Of a stretch of 33,687 nucleotides of DNA, positions 21,428 through 29,310 are shown piece after piece; position 1 is the stretch's first letter; each line of letters begins with the position of its first letter. Below the pieces are notes generated by a model, which worked only from the letters and a program-made list of their open reading frames with translations, did not search any database and was not told the DNA's origin. Source of the stretch: a virus; the IMG/VR virus record IMGVR_UViG_3300033146_000933, positions 1 to 33,687 of that record, one strand, 5' to 3'. The translations under genes were made by a program, and so were the position numbers.

Positions 21428-21475
21428 TAAACATTTCCAACCACAAACATAATATCAACAATTTAGGAGATTGTC

Positions 21476-21673
21476 ATGGAAAAAAATGAAATGGAAATCA
21501 CAGTCACAATGAGCAAGACCATCCAAGAAAAACAATTCGAACCATTAGTTATTTCCTTGTCAGCTACAATGAAGACAGACAATGATTCCGTCGATCAAGA
21601 TTTTCAAGATGGGATGAACTTCTTGGAGAGTCTTTTAAAAGAGAAATTTGCTGATCGTGGATTGAAATGGTGA
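21476..21673 (+). CDS. unknown 65-residue protein
   Basis: TTAGGAGA precedes the ATG. The protein has a strand-rich first half (MEITVTMSKTIQEKQFEPLV) and an acidic helix at the end. Small phage proteins of this shape are common, but I cannot name a family. It stops just before the exonuclease start. Confidence 0.65.
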   Translation: MEKNEMEITVTMSKTIQEKQFEPLVISLSATMKTDNDSVDQDFQDGMNFLESLLKEKFADRGLKW

Positions 21674-21677
21674 TGTG

Positions 21678-22571
21678 ATGGCAGACTTGCTTAATAAACC
21701 GAGAGTGGTATTGATAGATAGTGGCTGCATTGGAGCAAGAGCTGTATTTTCAATGGGGGACTTATCTTACCACGAAGCTCCTACAGGTGTAATTTTTGGG
21801 TTCTTAAAAGAAATTCAGAAAGTTGCAACGGAGTTTAAAACGAATGACATTATGTTTTTCTGGGACTCTGAATATTCAAAACGGAAAGAAATATTCCCAG
21901 AGTATAAAGAGAAGCGAGCGGATAACAGAACAAAGAAAGAAAAGGAAATCTGGAGCATAGCTTTTGAACAATACGAGGAATTATTTTCTAACATTCTTCC
22001 AAGTATTGGTTTCCTTAACCAACACAAAGCTTATGGTTATGAAGCCGATGATTTGCTTCACCAAGCAGCAATGCAGCTTCATGAAGAAGGAACCCATGAT
22101 GTTATCATGGTGACCTCTGATCAAGACATGTACCAGAGTTTAAGCTATTGCTCTATCTACAATCCTTCTACAAAGAAGGAAATCGATAGACTTGATTTTT
22201 TAAATTCCCATGGAATTACCCCAGAAGAATGGGTTAAAGTAAAAACTTTAGGTGGCTGTTCTTCTGATGAGATACCAGGGATACCTGGAGTGGGGGAAAA
22301 AACAGCAATCAAATTTATCACTCGTGAGTTAAAGAGGCACTACAAAACGTACAACGCGATTGTTAGTGGTGCTTGGACATCGGTTCTTGAAAGGAATGCG
22401 AAGCTGGTGACCCTTCCATATCCAGGAACTCCTACTTTGGAATTTTGGCAGAATGAATTTAGCATCGATAATTTCATTTCTGTTTGTGAAAGACTTGGAA
22501 TGGTATCGTTGCTTGGTCACTATTCTCTTAATGAATGGGAGTGGATCTTAAATGATGAGCAAAGAAGATAA
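21678..22571 (+). CDS. 5'-3' exonuclease / flap endonuclease
   Basis: A PIN-like FEN domain protein of ~297 residues, like the N-terminal domain of DNA polymerase I and T5 D15, which removes RNA primers and flaps. Metal-binding motifs are seen as LIDSGCIGARA at the start, MFFWDSE, GYEADDLLHQAA, MVTSDQDMYQ and DEIPGIPGVGEKTA, the last being the helix-hairpin-helix. ATG 21678 is preferred to GTG 21675. The family A polymerase in this genome has no 5' nuclease domain, so this gene supplies that activity in trans. Confidence 0.9.
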   Translation: MADLLNKPRVVLIDSGCIGARAVFSMGDLSYHEAPTGVIFGFLKEIQKVATEFKTNDIMFFWDSEYSKRKEIFPEYKEKRADNRTKKEKEIWSIAFEQYEELFSNILPSIGFLNQHKAYGYEADDLLHQAAMQLHEEGTHDVIMVTSDQDMYQSLSYCSIYNPSTKKEIDRLDFLNSHGITPEEWVKVKTLGGCSSDEIPGIPGVGEKTAIKFITRELKRHYKTYNAIVSGAWTSVLERNAKLVTLPYPGTPTLEFWQNEFSIDNFISVCERLGMVSLLGHYSLNEWEWILNDEQRR

Positions 22572-22767
22572 AGAAAGAATGTGGAAGTATAGAAAAGAAA
22601 ACTTCCTTGTAAAAATTGAAATAGCGGAACCGGATTGGAAATCGTATGACCAAAGAGTGTACACAATCTTTGCTACAGGGAACGGTTCCCAATATTCTGC
22701 TATCTCTCTATATGGTAAAGAAGAACTCTTAGCTTTAAAAGAAAAGATTGATTCTATCCTCTGTTAA
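22552..22767 (+). CDS. unknown 71-residue protein
   Basis: Begins within the last codons of the exonuclease gene (20-base overlap), with only a weak binding site, so coupling is likely. The protein has a charged helix, then a strand pattern (YTIFATGNGSQYSAISLYG) and a helix. Function unknown. Confidence 0.55.
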   Translation: MMSKEDKERMWKYRKENFLVKIEIAEPDWKSYDQRVYTIFATGNGSQYSAISLYGKEELLALKEKIDSILC

Positions 22768-22784
22768 TAAGTTTGGAGTTAATA

Positions 22785-22994
22785 ATGCTACCGACTACAA
22801 TCGTTACTGATCCGAGTTTAAAAGAAAATGGCATTCCGATTAAAGGAGCAATGATATTTAACAGCCACATACGAGTGCATCCAGATAACTTGGAGAAAGT
22901 GCTTGATGGGCTTAAACTGATGACTGAAGGATCAGTTGAATTTAATGTTATTTCTGTACAAGAATTTAAGGAGACTTCCCGTGAGCTTAATTAA
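22785..22994 (+). CDS. unknown 69-residue protein
   Basis: The ATG at 22785 follows TTGGAG. The protein has a mixed alpha/beta pattern (PIKGAMIFNSHIRVHPDN, then LEKVLDGLKLMTEG). Its end overlaps the resolvase start by 14 bases. Function unknown. Confidence 0.6.
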   Translation: MLPTTIVTDPSLKENGIPIKGAMIFNSHIRVHPDNLEKVLDGLKLMTEGSVEFNVISVQEFKETSRELN

Positions 22995-23541
22995 AAGAAG
23001 AAGAGGAGAAATATTTATCGGCCTTGATCTATCTCTAACGGGCACTGGCATTATTGTTTTGAATGAAAGTAAAGAATTACTTTTTTCGGACACTCTAAAA
23101 AATAAACTTAGAGGAATGGAACGTCTTGATTATATCCGTGGAAAAGTATCAGATGTTATTCATAAATTCCCAGGCTCCCATTTCTGCATAGAGAACTATG
23201 CAATGGGGATACGAGCTGGACAATCTTTTTCTATCGGGGAACTTGGTGGCGTTATTAAATTAATGCTCTTTGATTTCGAAATTACTCCGTCATTAATAAC
23301 TCCAACTCAATTGAAAAAGTTTGTTACCGGAAAAGGTGCTGCTGATAAAAGTATGATTATGCTATCAGTTTACAAACGATGGGGATTCGATCCTCCTGAT
23401 GACAATCAAGCTGATGCCTATGGTCTAGCAAAGATCGCCAAAGAATTATATTCAATGAGTGCCGATCTAACAAAACCGCAGCTTGAAGTTATTGAAAATA
23501 TCATCAATCCTCCAGTAAAAAAGAAGAAAGGTAAATCATGA
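22981..23541 (+). CDS. ruvC: RuvC-like Holliday junction resolvase
   Basis: The GTG at 22981 is chosen as start because AAGGAG lies at 22968-22973; the frame runs further upstream without a site. The 186-residue RNase H-fold nuclease has GLDLSLTGTGIIVL with the first catalytic Asp near residue 15, CIENYAMGIR with the catalytic Glu near 71, and DNQADAYGLA with the final acidic pair near 140. The lysine-rich tail ends KKKKGKS. It would cut branched DNA formed in recombination and clear junctions before packaging. It overlaps the ligase by 4 bases. Confidence 0.85.
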   Translation: MSLIKRRRGEIFIGLDLSLTGTGIIVLNESKELLFSDTLKNKLRGMERLDYIRGKVSDVIHKFPGSHFCIENYAMGIRAGQSFSIGELGGVIKLMLFDFEITPSLITPTQLKKFVTGKGAADKSMIMLSVYKRWGFDPPDDNQADAYGLAKIAKELYSMSADLTKPQLEVIENIINPPVKKKKGKS

Positions 23542-24899
23542 ACTTCCAACAAATATTAAATACTCTTGAGGAACTTCAATATTGTCCGGCAACTAACGGA
23601 AAGAAAGAACTCCTCTATTCTTTTTTAAAAGATGAGGAATTTTCAACCGTAGTTCGTATGGCTCTTGATCCTAAACTGTCTTTCAAAATGACGAAGCTCC
23701 CTGCAGCAAAAGATGATCTATTCTCGTCTGCTGCACAACTTAACGAGGAAGAAGTATTTTCAGTATTGAATGGATTTGCTTCACAAAGGGGGGTTTCAAA
23801 TTTAGAAAAGTCGGAACTTGCTGGAGCGGTAAGAAAAGTTATTGGAGCTACAGAAGTTATCAATCGGATAGTAGGTAAAGATTTACGCTGCGGTGTAAAG
23901 CTTGCGGTTGTTAATGCTGTCTGGCCAGATTTTGTAAAGGTGTGGCCATATATGCGTTGCAAATCCCACTCGGAAAAGAATTTTGATAAAATAAACTATC
24001 GCGCCATTGCCCAACTAAAAGCAAACGGAACCCACATAGACATTGTTTACAATGGTAAAAAGTTATCTTTTCGTTCCCGAGTCGGAAATGAGTATGATTT
24101 TTTAGGTCAGCTCACAGTTGAATCCATGGAGCTTTTTAATAATGGAAGCTTTATTGGTGTCTTCATTGGGGAAGGTGTTGTCTTAGATAAAAAAGGAAAC
24201 ATCCTTCCACGAAAGACCGGCAATGGTATTATTACTAAAGCTTTAGAAGGAACGATTACAGAAGATGAAGCCTCTCGGATTCGTATTCAATTGTGGGAGT
24301 ATGTGCCATATAAATATTTCTTTGAAGAAATTGGAGAGGGGATGAAATACGAAGACTCCCTTGAAATGGTAGAAATGCAAACTTCTGGTCTTCATAAAAT
24401 TTCAACGGTGGAATATCAAATTGTTGAAAACTATGAGGAGGTTCTTGCTTTCTACAAAGATGTGAAAGAGCGTGGACTTGAAGGGTTGGTTGTAAAAAAC
24501 ATAGATGGAGTTTTCAAATCAACAAACTCCGGAACTCCTAATCAAGTGAAAATGAAAGCTATTCTTGGTGAGGAATTTGAAGCAGAATTTAGAATCATTG
24601 GAATTAAACCAGGGAAAGAAGGAACTAGATTCCAATATGGTATTGGATCATTAGAATATGTTTCCGAATGTGGGAAAATAACTGGTTATGTAGGATCAGG
24701 ATTTTCTCACGAAGAACGAGACATGTGGCAGCCCAAAGATGTTATTGGGGAAATTGCAACGATCCGATTCGATGAACTTATACAAGACAAGCGGGATGAC
24801 TCCACGTATGCCTTGTATGCACCGAGGTTCATTGAATTTAGAGAAAAAGATATTGCCGATACTTTGGAATATGTGCAAGAGCTTACAGAAGGGAAATAA
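23538..24899 (+). CDS. ATP-dependent DNA ligase with variant active-site motif
   Basis: A 453-residue ligase that seals nicks after repair and lagging-strand synthesis. The N-terminal ~150 residues are a helical DNA-binding domain. The nucleotidyltransferase domain has motif I as AQLKANGTHI with the nucleophile Lys161; the usual KxDG is here KANG, so the Asp is replaced by Asn. Motif III-like IGEGVVLD, motif IV GLEGLVVKN and motif V QVKMKA follow. The C-terminal OB domain contains RIIGIKPGKEGTRF. The layout is close to T4 ligase. ATGA overlap with the resolvase. Confidence 0.88.
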   Translation: MNFQQILNTLEELQYCPATNGKKELLYSFLKDEEFSTVVRMALDPKLSFKMTKLPAAKDDLFSSAAQLNEEEVFSVLNGFASQRGVSNLEKSELAGAVRKVIGATEVINRIVGKDLRCGVKLAVVNAVWPDFVKVWPYMRCKSHSEKNFDKINYRAIAQLKANGTHIDIVYNGKKLSFRSRVGNEYDFLGQLTVESMELFNNGSFIGVFIGEGVVLDKKGNILPRKTGNGIITKALEGTITEDEASRIRIQLWEYVPYKYFFEEIGEGMKYEDSLEMVEMQTSGLHKISTVEYQIVENYEEVLAFYKDVKERGLEGLVVKNIDGVFKSTNSGTPNQVKMKAILGEEFEAEFRIIGIKPGKEGTRFQYGIGSLEYVSECGKITGYVGSGFSHEERDMWQPKDVIGEIATIRFDELIQDKRDDSTYALYAPRFIEFREKDIADTLEYVQELTEGK

Positions 24900-24900
24900 A

Positions 24901-25089
24901 ATGGGAACTTTGCATATTGAAGTCGATGAAAAAATGGTAACCAAATTGGTTAGAGAGTACATCATTAATGATGTTGGGATAGATTTGGTTGAGGATTCGG
25001 ATATTACCATCGAAGTGAAATCAAAACAAAATTATCGTTCTGAATGGGAAAAAGCCGCATTTCGAGCTGTTGTGAATAAAATTCTATAG
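24901..25089 (+). CDS. unknown 62-residue protein
   Basis: The ATG at 24901 follows the ligase stop by one base, with AGAAGGG upstream. The protein is acidic (VDLVEDSD-like stretches such as GIDLVEDSDITIEVK) with a C-terminal helix. No family recognised. Confidence 0.55.
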   Translation: MGTLHIEVDEKMVTKLVREYIINDVGIDLVEDSDITIEVKSKQNYRSEWEKAAFRAVVNKIL

Positions 25090-25100
25090 GAGAAAAAAAA

Positions 25101-25310
25101 ATGAAAACTTTAAAAGCATTTAATGGTCTGATCATTACCAAAAATAGTGATGTAAATATCAATCAGAGAAAGTACCGTGTACGTAATCTGAAAGATAATA
25201 AATTTGTTACCTGCAGAATAGGCAAGCCGTTTCCGGTTATTGGCAGCGAATTTGGCGCACGAAAATTTAACTTTTTTAAATCAGAAGTTGGTAAACTCCC
25301 ATACATTTAA
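25101..25310 (+). CDS. unknown 69-residue basic protein
   Basis: AGGAGAA precedes the ATG. The protein is lysine/arginine-rich with strand patterns (KYRVRNLKDNKFVTCRIGK) and could bind nucleic acid. It lies in a run of small genes between ligase and the MazG-like gene. Function unknown. Confidence 0.6.
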   Translation: MKTLKAFNGLIITKNSDVNINQRKYRVRNLKDNKFVTCRIGKPFPVIGSEFGARKFNFFKSEVGKLPYI

Positions 25311-25321
25311 TAGGAGGATGT

Positions 25322-25663
25322 ATGCAGCTAGATATTATTGAATCATCCGAAGAGATTCTTTGTGAAGGAATAGTTTGGAGAGGTAGAGTCTCCTCCTGGT
25401 GTTCTGATGGAGTAATACAATCTAAAAAATCCATATCCATATTGAAAAGAAAATCGTGCAAGGGTTGTGTACATTGTGAATGGCTGCAGGATTTTTTAAA
25501 AGAAGATATTGGTATGAATGAAAAAGAAGATGTTCTTTCCAATATAGAGGATGGAAAATTATACATGGTCTTTTTTAATTTCATAAAAGATTATGAAAGT
25601 GGATATGAAGAAATAGACGGATGGGAATTAAAGGAAGTTCCTGATGGAAAAGAGGCAGAATAA
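25322..25663 (+). CDS. unknown 113-residue protein with CxxCxxC
   Basis: AGGAGG precedes the ATG. The centre has KSCKGCVHCEW near residues 42-52, a possible metal site, and the C-terminus is acidic with KLYMVFFNFIKDYESG. No family recognised. Its stop overlaps the next start. Confidence 0.6.
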   Translation: MQLDIIESSEEILCEGIVWRGRVSSWCSDGVIQSKKSISILKRKSCKGCVHCEWLQDFLKEDIGMNEKEDVLSNIEDGKLYMVFFNFIKDYESGYEEIDGWELKEVPDGKEAE

Positions 25664-25962
25664 TGAATATGGAAGACCATCTTTTACTTCTTCTTATGGA
25701 AGAATGTGCAGAAGTTCAGCAGGCCTGTTCGAAGATACTTAGATTCGGAATGGACGACTCCGAAACTCCTATGCACTTAAACAACGAAGATAGATTGTTA
25801 AATGAAATTTATGATCTCCTTTCTGTTTTAGATTTAGTGCATGAGGAGGTTTCCTCGATTGCTTTAGGGCATGAACTTTTTGAAATTTCCGCTATTAAAA
25901 AAGAGAAAATAAAAAAATGGATGAAATATTCGAAAACGAAAGGGAAATTAGATGATTACTGA
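25663..25962 (+). CDS. MazG-like nucleotide pyrophosphohydrolase
   Basis: A 99-residue all-alpha protein of the MazG/dUTPase-type NTP pyrophosphatase group. EECAEVQQACSKILRFG gives the ExxE metal motif, and NEIYDLLSVLDLV gives the second acidic helix (ExxD). Such enzymes hydrolyse NTPs or dNTPs to monophosphates and PPi. Phage versions are thought to adjust nucleotide pools, including ppGpp in some reports. The substrate cannot be read from sequence. Confidence 0.72.
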   Translation: MNMEDHLLLLLMEECAEVQQACSKILRFGMDDSETPMHLNNEDRLLNEIYDLLSVLDLVHEEVSSIALGHELFEISAIKKEKIKKWMKYSKTKGKLDDY

Positions 25963-27004
25963 TTTAGAAATTGTTAATTTTCAATCCCATAAAAATACAA
26001 ACCTTTCATTTCATCCTGGTGTGAATGTAGTCGTTGGGCAAAGCGATACTGGAAAATCGTCTATCATTCGGGCAATCAATTGGGTAATGTCAAACAGACC
26101 ATCAGGGGATTCTTTTCGTGCAAACTTCTCAAAGAACATGACCGAAGTAGCTATGGCTTTCGGAGAGGATTTTGTTGTTCGTCAAAAAGGAAAATCGATC
26201 AACAAATACGAAGTTCCAAGTGGGGAGTTAAAAGCCCTTCGTACTGATGTTCCACAAGAAGTAAAAGATATTACCCAGATGCAAGATGTTAATTTACAAC
26301 CCCAGCATAAATCTTACTTTCTATTGGATGAAACTCCTGGCAATGTGGCAAAGTCTTTTAATTCTGTTTCGGGTCTTGAAGAAATGGATGCTGCATTGAA
26401 AAACATCAATTCCAAAGTTCGGGATACTTCATGGAAAATCACTCACACAACTGAAAAGATCGACGGTCTGGAGATCGATATTGAAAAGGTTCAGTGGGTG
26501 GATGAAGCACAAGAAAGTTTGAAATGGGTAGCTGAATGTAGTTCCGATCTTTCCGGTCTACAGGAGGTACATACTTTTGTTAAAAAACTTATCTCCGAAG
26601 TAGAAGAACAAGAGGAAGAATTAAATTCGCTACCAGATTTTTCTGCACTTCCAAGAATAAAAGAAATTCAGGATCTTGATGCAGATATAAATACTAAATT
26701 GGAACATACCAATTCAATTTGTGATCTTATTGACAGCTTAAATGAGCTGCAAAAAGAACAGAAGCGATACACAGCATTAAATCAACTGGACTTGTCTACT
26801 ACCGCTAGTATTTCGCAGCGGATTGATGATGAAACAACAAAGCTAAATGCACTTCGATTGCTTATCTCAGAAATAAAAGACAAAGATCGGATTTATTCTG
26901 TAACAAACAATCAGGTTCGAGTATGCAAGCAGGAATTTGATGATCTCGAATCCCGATTAAAAATTTGTCCAACGTGTGGTCAGATTATTAAGGAGAAGTC
27001 ATGA
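25952..27004 (+). CDS. sbcC: SbcC/Rad50-like ATPase, N-terminal half ending at the zinc hook
   Basis: A 350-residue protein covering only the first half of a Rad50/SbcC (gp46-like) ATPase. LEIVNFQSHKNTNLSF and Walker A GQSDTGKS at 29-36 define the N-terminal ATPase lobe, and RAINWVMSNRPSG and the Q-loop region follow. From about 155 it is coiled coil, and it ends with CPTCGQ (C339, C342) eight residues before the stop. CPTCGQ is the zinc hook found at the tip of the coiled coil in full-length Rad50. The missing C-terminal half is encoded separately at 28081. ATG 25952 overlaps the MazG-like gene. Confidence 0.85.
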   Translation: MITDLEIVNFQSHKNTNLSFHPGVNVVVGQSDTGKSSIIRAINWVMSNRPSGDSFRANFSKNMTEVAMAFGEDFVVRQKGKSINKYEVPSGELKALRTDVPQEVKDITQMQDVNLQPQHKSYFLLDETPGNVAKSFNSVSGLEEMDAALKNINSKVRDTSWKITHTTEKIDGLEIDIEKVQWVDEAQESLKWVAECSSDLSGLQEVHTFVKKLISEVEEQEEELNSLPDFSALPRIKEIQDLDADINTKLEHTNSICDLIDSLNELQKEQKRYTALNQLDLSTTASISQRIDDETTKLNALRLLISEIKDKDRIYSVTNNQVRVCKQEFDDLESRLKICPTCGQIIKEKS

Positions 27005-27876
27005 AATTTTTATGCACTGCTGATTGGCACGTTAGAAAAGAAAATCCAAAGTATAGAAAAGATCAATATTTTGAAACACAAATCAAGAAGATTGAGTGGA
27101 TTGTTAAAAAAGCAAACGAACTTGATGCCCATCTTTTGATTGCTGGTGATATATTCGACAGTCCGAAAGCTGGTTATGCGGTAACTAACCGAGTGTCGAG
27201 GGAATTACAAAAGATGGTTTACTCCGTTATCACTTGCTTTGGGAATCATGATACCACATTTCATTCTCAAGACTTATCAAATACCCCATACGGAAATTTA
27301 ATTGTAAGCAAAGTAATTGAGGAAGATCGAACTTTTTTCAACGAAATGACTTCGATAAAATCTCTTGGTTGGGAAGGGGAAATTCCTACTCCATGGAAAG
27401 GGGACACAAACATTTTACTTGGTCATGTTTCTGTGTTTGAAAAAGAAGTTCCGTTCTGGTGCGAAAATGGAATAACAGCAAAGCAGATCAAGAAGCTCTA
27501 TCCTGGGTTCGATTACTACGTATTTGGCGATATTCATATTCCATTCGTATCTAAAAATATAATCAATCCAGGTTCATTAACTCGATCTACAACCGCACAA
27601 GTAGACTTTAAACCAAGGGTCTATCTTCTCGATACGGAAAAAGGTTCAAGCGAGGAGATAGAGATTCCTATTGAACCTGCAGAAAAAGTATTTAATTTAG
27701 ACCAGCAAGAGATTGATAAGATGAAAGATGTGAAAGCCTTAAACTCCTTCATTGATACAATCAAGTATTCTGGGGATAAACCAAATTTTAAAAGTGTCCT
27801 TGATGATGTTATCAAGCAGGCTAACGCAACCGACGAAGTAATAGAAGTTATCAACACTGTACTGGAGGAAATATGA
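27001..27876 (+). CDS. sbcD: SbcD/Mre11-like nuclease
   Basis: A 291-residue metallophosphoesterase, the nuclease partner of Rad50/SbcC for processing DNA ends. The five motifs are in order: DWH (Asp8, His10), GDIFD near 49, GNHD near 81, LGHVSV near 140 and FGDIHIP near 177. NPGSLTRS follows as in Mre11/SbcD. The C-terminal ~60 residues are helical and may hold the Rad50-binding part. It lies between the two halves of the ATPase and overlaps each neighbour by 4 bases. Confidence 0.9.
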   Translation: MKFLCTADWHVRKENPKYRKDQYFETQIKKIEWIVKKANELDAHLLIAGDIFDSPKAGYAVTNRVSRELQKMVYSVITCFGNHDTTFHSQDLSNTPYGNLIVSKVIEEDRTFFNEMTSIKSLGWEGEIPTPWKGDTNILLGHVSVFEKEVPFWCENGITAKQIKKLYPGFDYYVFGDIHIPFVSKNIINPGSLTRSTTAQVDFKPRVYLLDTEKGSSEEIEIPIEPAEKVFNLDQQEIDKMKDVKALNSFIDTIKYSGDKPNFKSVLDDVIKQANATDEVIEVINTVLEEI

Positions 27877-28121
27877 GCGACTTAATGGATCGTTTGCAAT
27901 TCGCAAAACGCAAACTGGAGAAAGCTGAAAAGGAAAAGATCGTAATTGAAACAAAGATCGGTTCCTTACTTGAAAAGCTCAACGATGAAGGTTACGATGA
28001 CGTTGGGAAAGCGAAAGAAGCCGTCAAGAGCATGGAGGAAACCATCTTTGAAATGGAAGATACTTTAGGGAGAATGCTAAATGAATTTGAATCCAAATAT
28101 GATTCCCTTATGGGAGACTAA
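27873..28121 (+). CDS. small coiled-coil protein between Mre11 and Rad50 C-half
   Basis: An 82-residue protein, almost entirely a predicted coiled coil (MDRLQFAKRKLEKAEKEKIV with heptad-like spacing, then MEETIFEMEDTLGRML). It overlaps SbcD by 4 bases and the next gene by 41. It could be a detached piece of the coiled coil arm of the ATPase, or a bridging subunit. Confidence 0.65.
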   Translation: MSDLMDRLQFAKRKLEKAEKEKIVIETKIGSLLEKLNDEGYDDVGKAKEAVKSMEETIFEMEDTLGRMLNEFESKYDSLMGD

Positions 28122-28692
28122 AATAAATAAAGCGAAAGGGAAAAAAGAATTACTTGAATCCCAATTGCAAGAGGCTCTTGATGTGAACATTGGAAATGCC
28201 GAGCATTTAGAAAATCTACAAGTGTCCAGGAGTTTGATACAGAAAGCCGCACAGCTAACACAAGAAAGGCTGTCTGTTCATATCAGTGATTTGGTTTCTC
28301 TTGCGCTGCGCTCCGTGTTTGAGGATCCATATGAATTTCAAGCCACATTTGAAAATCGCAGAAACACAATGGAATGTGATTTGATGTTCGTAAAGGATGG
28401 AAATGAATACAAGCCATTGGACTCTTGTGGGTATGGTGCTGCTGATGTTGCAAGCTTCGCACTTCGTATTGCCTATTGGTCTCTTGGAGAAACGCGACCT
28501 GTTCTTATTTGGGACGAACCTTTCCGACAGCTCGATAAAAAGAAACAAGCTATGGCTGCGGAAATGGTTGCAAAGCTTTCAAAGGAACTTGGATTGCAGA
28601 TTATTATTATCACCCACTCGGAAGAATTAGCTGAATGTGCTGATAAGGTATTCCACGTTTCTATTGAGAATGGAATATCGAAAGTGGTGTAA
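28081..28692 (+). CDS. sbcC: SbcC/Rad50-like ATPase, C-terminal half
   Basis: A 203-residue protein. Residues ~10-75 are coiled coil; the rest is the C-terminal ATPase lobe. The signature motif is SCGYGAADVASF at 115-126, a divergent form of the ABC LSGG motif. Walker B is VLIWDEPFRQLD with Asp145 and Glu146, and the switch histidine is in IIITHSEEL. It should pair with the N-terminal half at 25952 to make one working ATPase head. GGGAGA lies 7 bases before the ATG at 28081, inside the preceding gene. It is the last + strand gene before the terminator. Confidence 0.85.
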   Translation: MNLNPNMIPLWETKINKAKGKKELLESQLQEALDVNIGNAEHLENLQVSRSLIQKAAQLTQERLSVHISDLVSLALRSVFEDPYEFQATFENRRNTMECDLMFVKDGNEYKPLDSCGYGAADVASFALRIAYWSLGETRPVLIWDEPFRQLDKKKQAMAAEMVAKLSKELGLQIIIITHSEELAECADKVFHVSIENGISKVV

Positions 28693-28756
28693 GCTCGAAA
28701 TTTGCTCTGTGCTTGACGTTCTTTTAAAAAGCATAGCACGTATCGTTTTAAAAAAG

Positions 28757-28799
28757 AAAATGACGCTCCGCTTAAATTAGATCAGCGGAGCGTCATTTT
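28757..28799. terminator. bidirectional terminator between convergent gene blocks
   Basis: AAAATGACGCTCCGCT and AGCGGAGCGTCATTTT form a perfect 16-bp stem (28757-28772 and 28784-28799) with an 11-base loop. It has A and T tracts at its two ends and so works on both strands. It lies exactly between the last + gene and the last - gene. A weaker GTGCT/AGCAC pairing lies upstream (about 28720-28740). Confidence 0.93.
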
Positions 28800-28804
28800 C
28801 TGAA

Positions 28805-29143
28805 TCAATCTTTTGTAATATCTTGAGAGAAGGACCATTTCCCCTCTAAAACAGTAGCAATCTTCCCATCACCATCAATTATCTCAACGTCATAATAAAA
28901 AGTTCCAAGATGGTCAACGTTTTGAGCAGTGAATGGAAATGTTATTGACCCTTCCACATCGTTGATCGTTCCAACTGATTGAAACACATAATTATTTGTG
29001 GTAGGTGCTTTTTTATCAGACACGGACAACCTAGAGGTGCATCCAGCTAATGGGTAAATTACCTTCTTTTGTGTGAGATTGATTTTAAAATCTTTTGTAT
29101 CCCCACGCTTCCTCTTAATATCAACCTTTGCAATCTCGCTCAT
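28805..29143 (-). CDS. probable baseplate or tail protein, BppU-like N-domain
   Basis: A 112-residue protein from ATG 29143, which overlaps the previous stop (TGATG). The pattern KRKRGDTKDFKINLTQK, then YPLAGCTSRLSVSDKK and a late strand FYYDVEIIDGDGK, is like the N-terminal beta domain of phage BppU-type proteins, which attach receptor-binding parts to the baseplate. It is the last gene of the - strand block. Assignment is by pattern only. Confidence 0.6.
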   Translation of the reverse strand: MSEIAKVDIKRKRGDTKDFKINLTQKKVIYPLAGCTSRLSVSDKKAPTTNNYVFQSVGTINDVEGSITFPFTAQNVDHLGTFYYDVEIIDGDGKIATVLEGKWSFSQDITKD

Positions 29144-29310
29144 CAGCACAGCTCCACGTCTATAGTATCGTCAAAAATTTCCACTTCGATTGCGGATTCG
29201 ACCTCAACCTCAATTGTATCATCAACCACTTCTACATCCAAAGAGTCCAAGATAATTGTAACCTCTCCGGTACAAACGTCTATTCCTAACCAATTTGGGA
29301 AGATGCTCAT
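29143..29310 (-). CDS. small acidic repeat protein, 55 residues
   Basis: Coupled by ATGA-type overlaps with genes on both sides. After a short start (FPNWLGIDVCTGEVTII) it is a string of acidic, valine-rich strands: LDVEVVDDTIEVEVES and AIEVEIFDDTIDVEL, an internal duplication. Probably a small structural part of the tail or baseplate; no family recognised. Confidence 0.65.
   Translation of the reverse strand: MSIFPNWLGIDVCTGEVTIILDSLDVEVVDDTIEVEVESAIEVEIFDDTIDVELC

Noticed and set aside
21250-21489. 79-codon + frame overlapping the 56-residue gene and the hairpin
   Set aside because: It has no ribosome binding site and runs through a stable GC hairpin and into the next gene; the frame starting at 21222 is coupled to recA and fits better.
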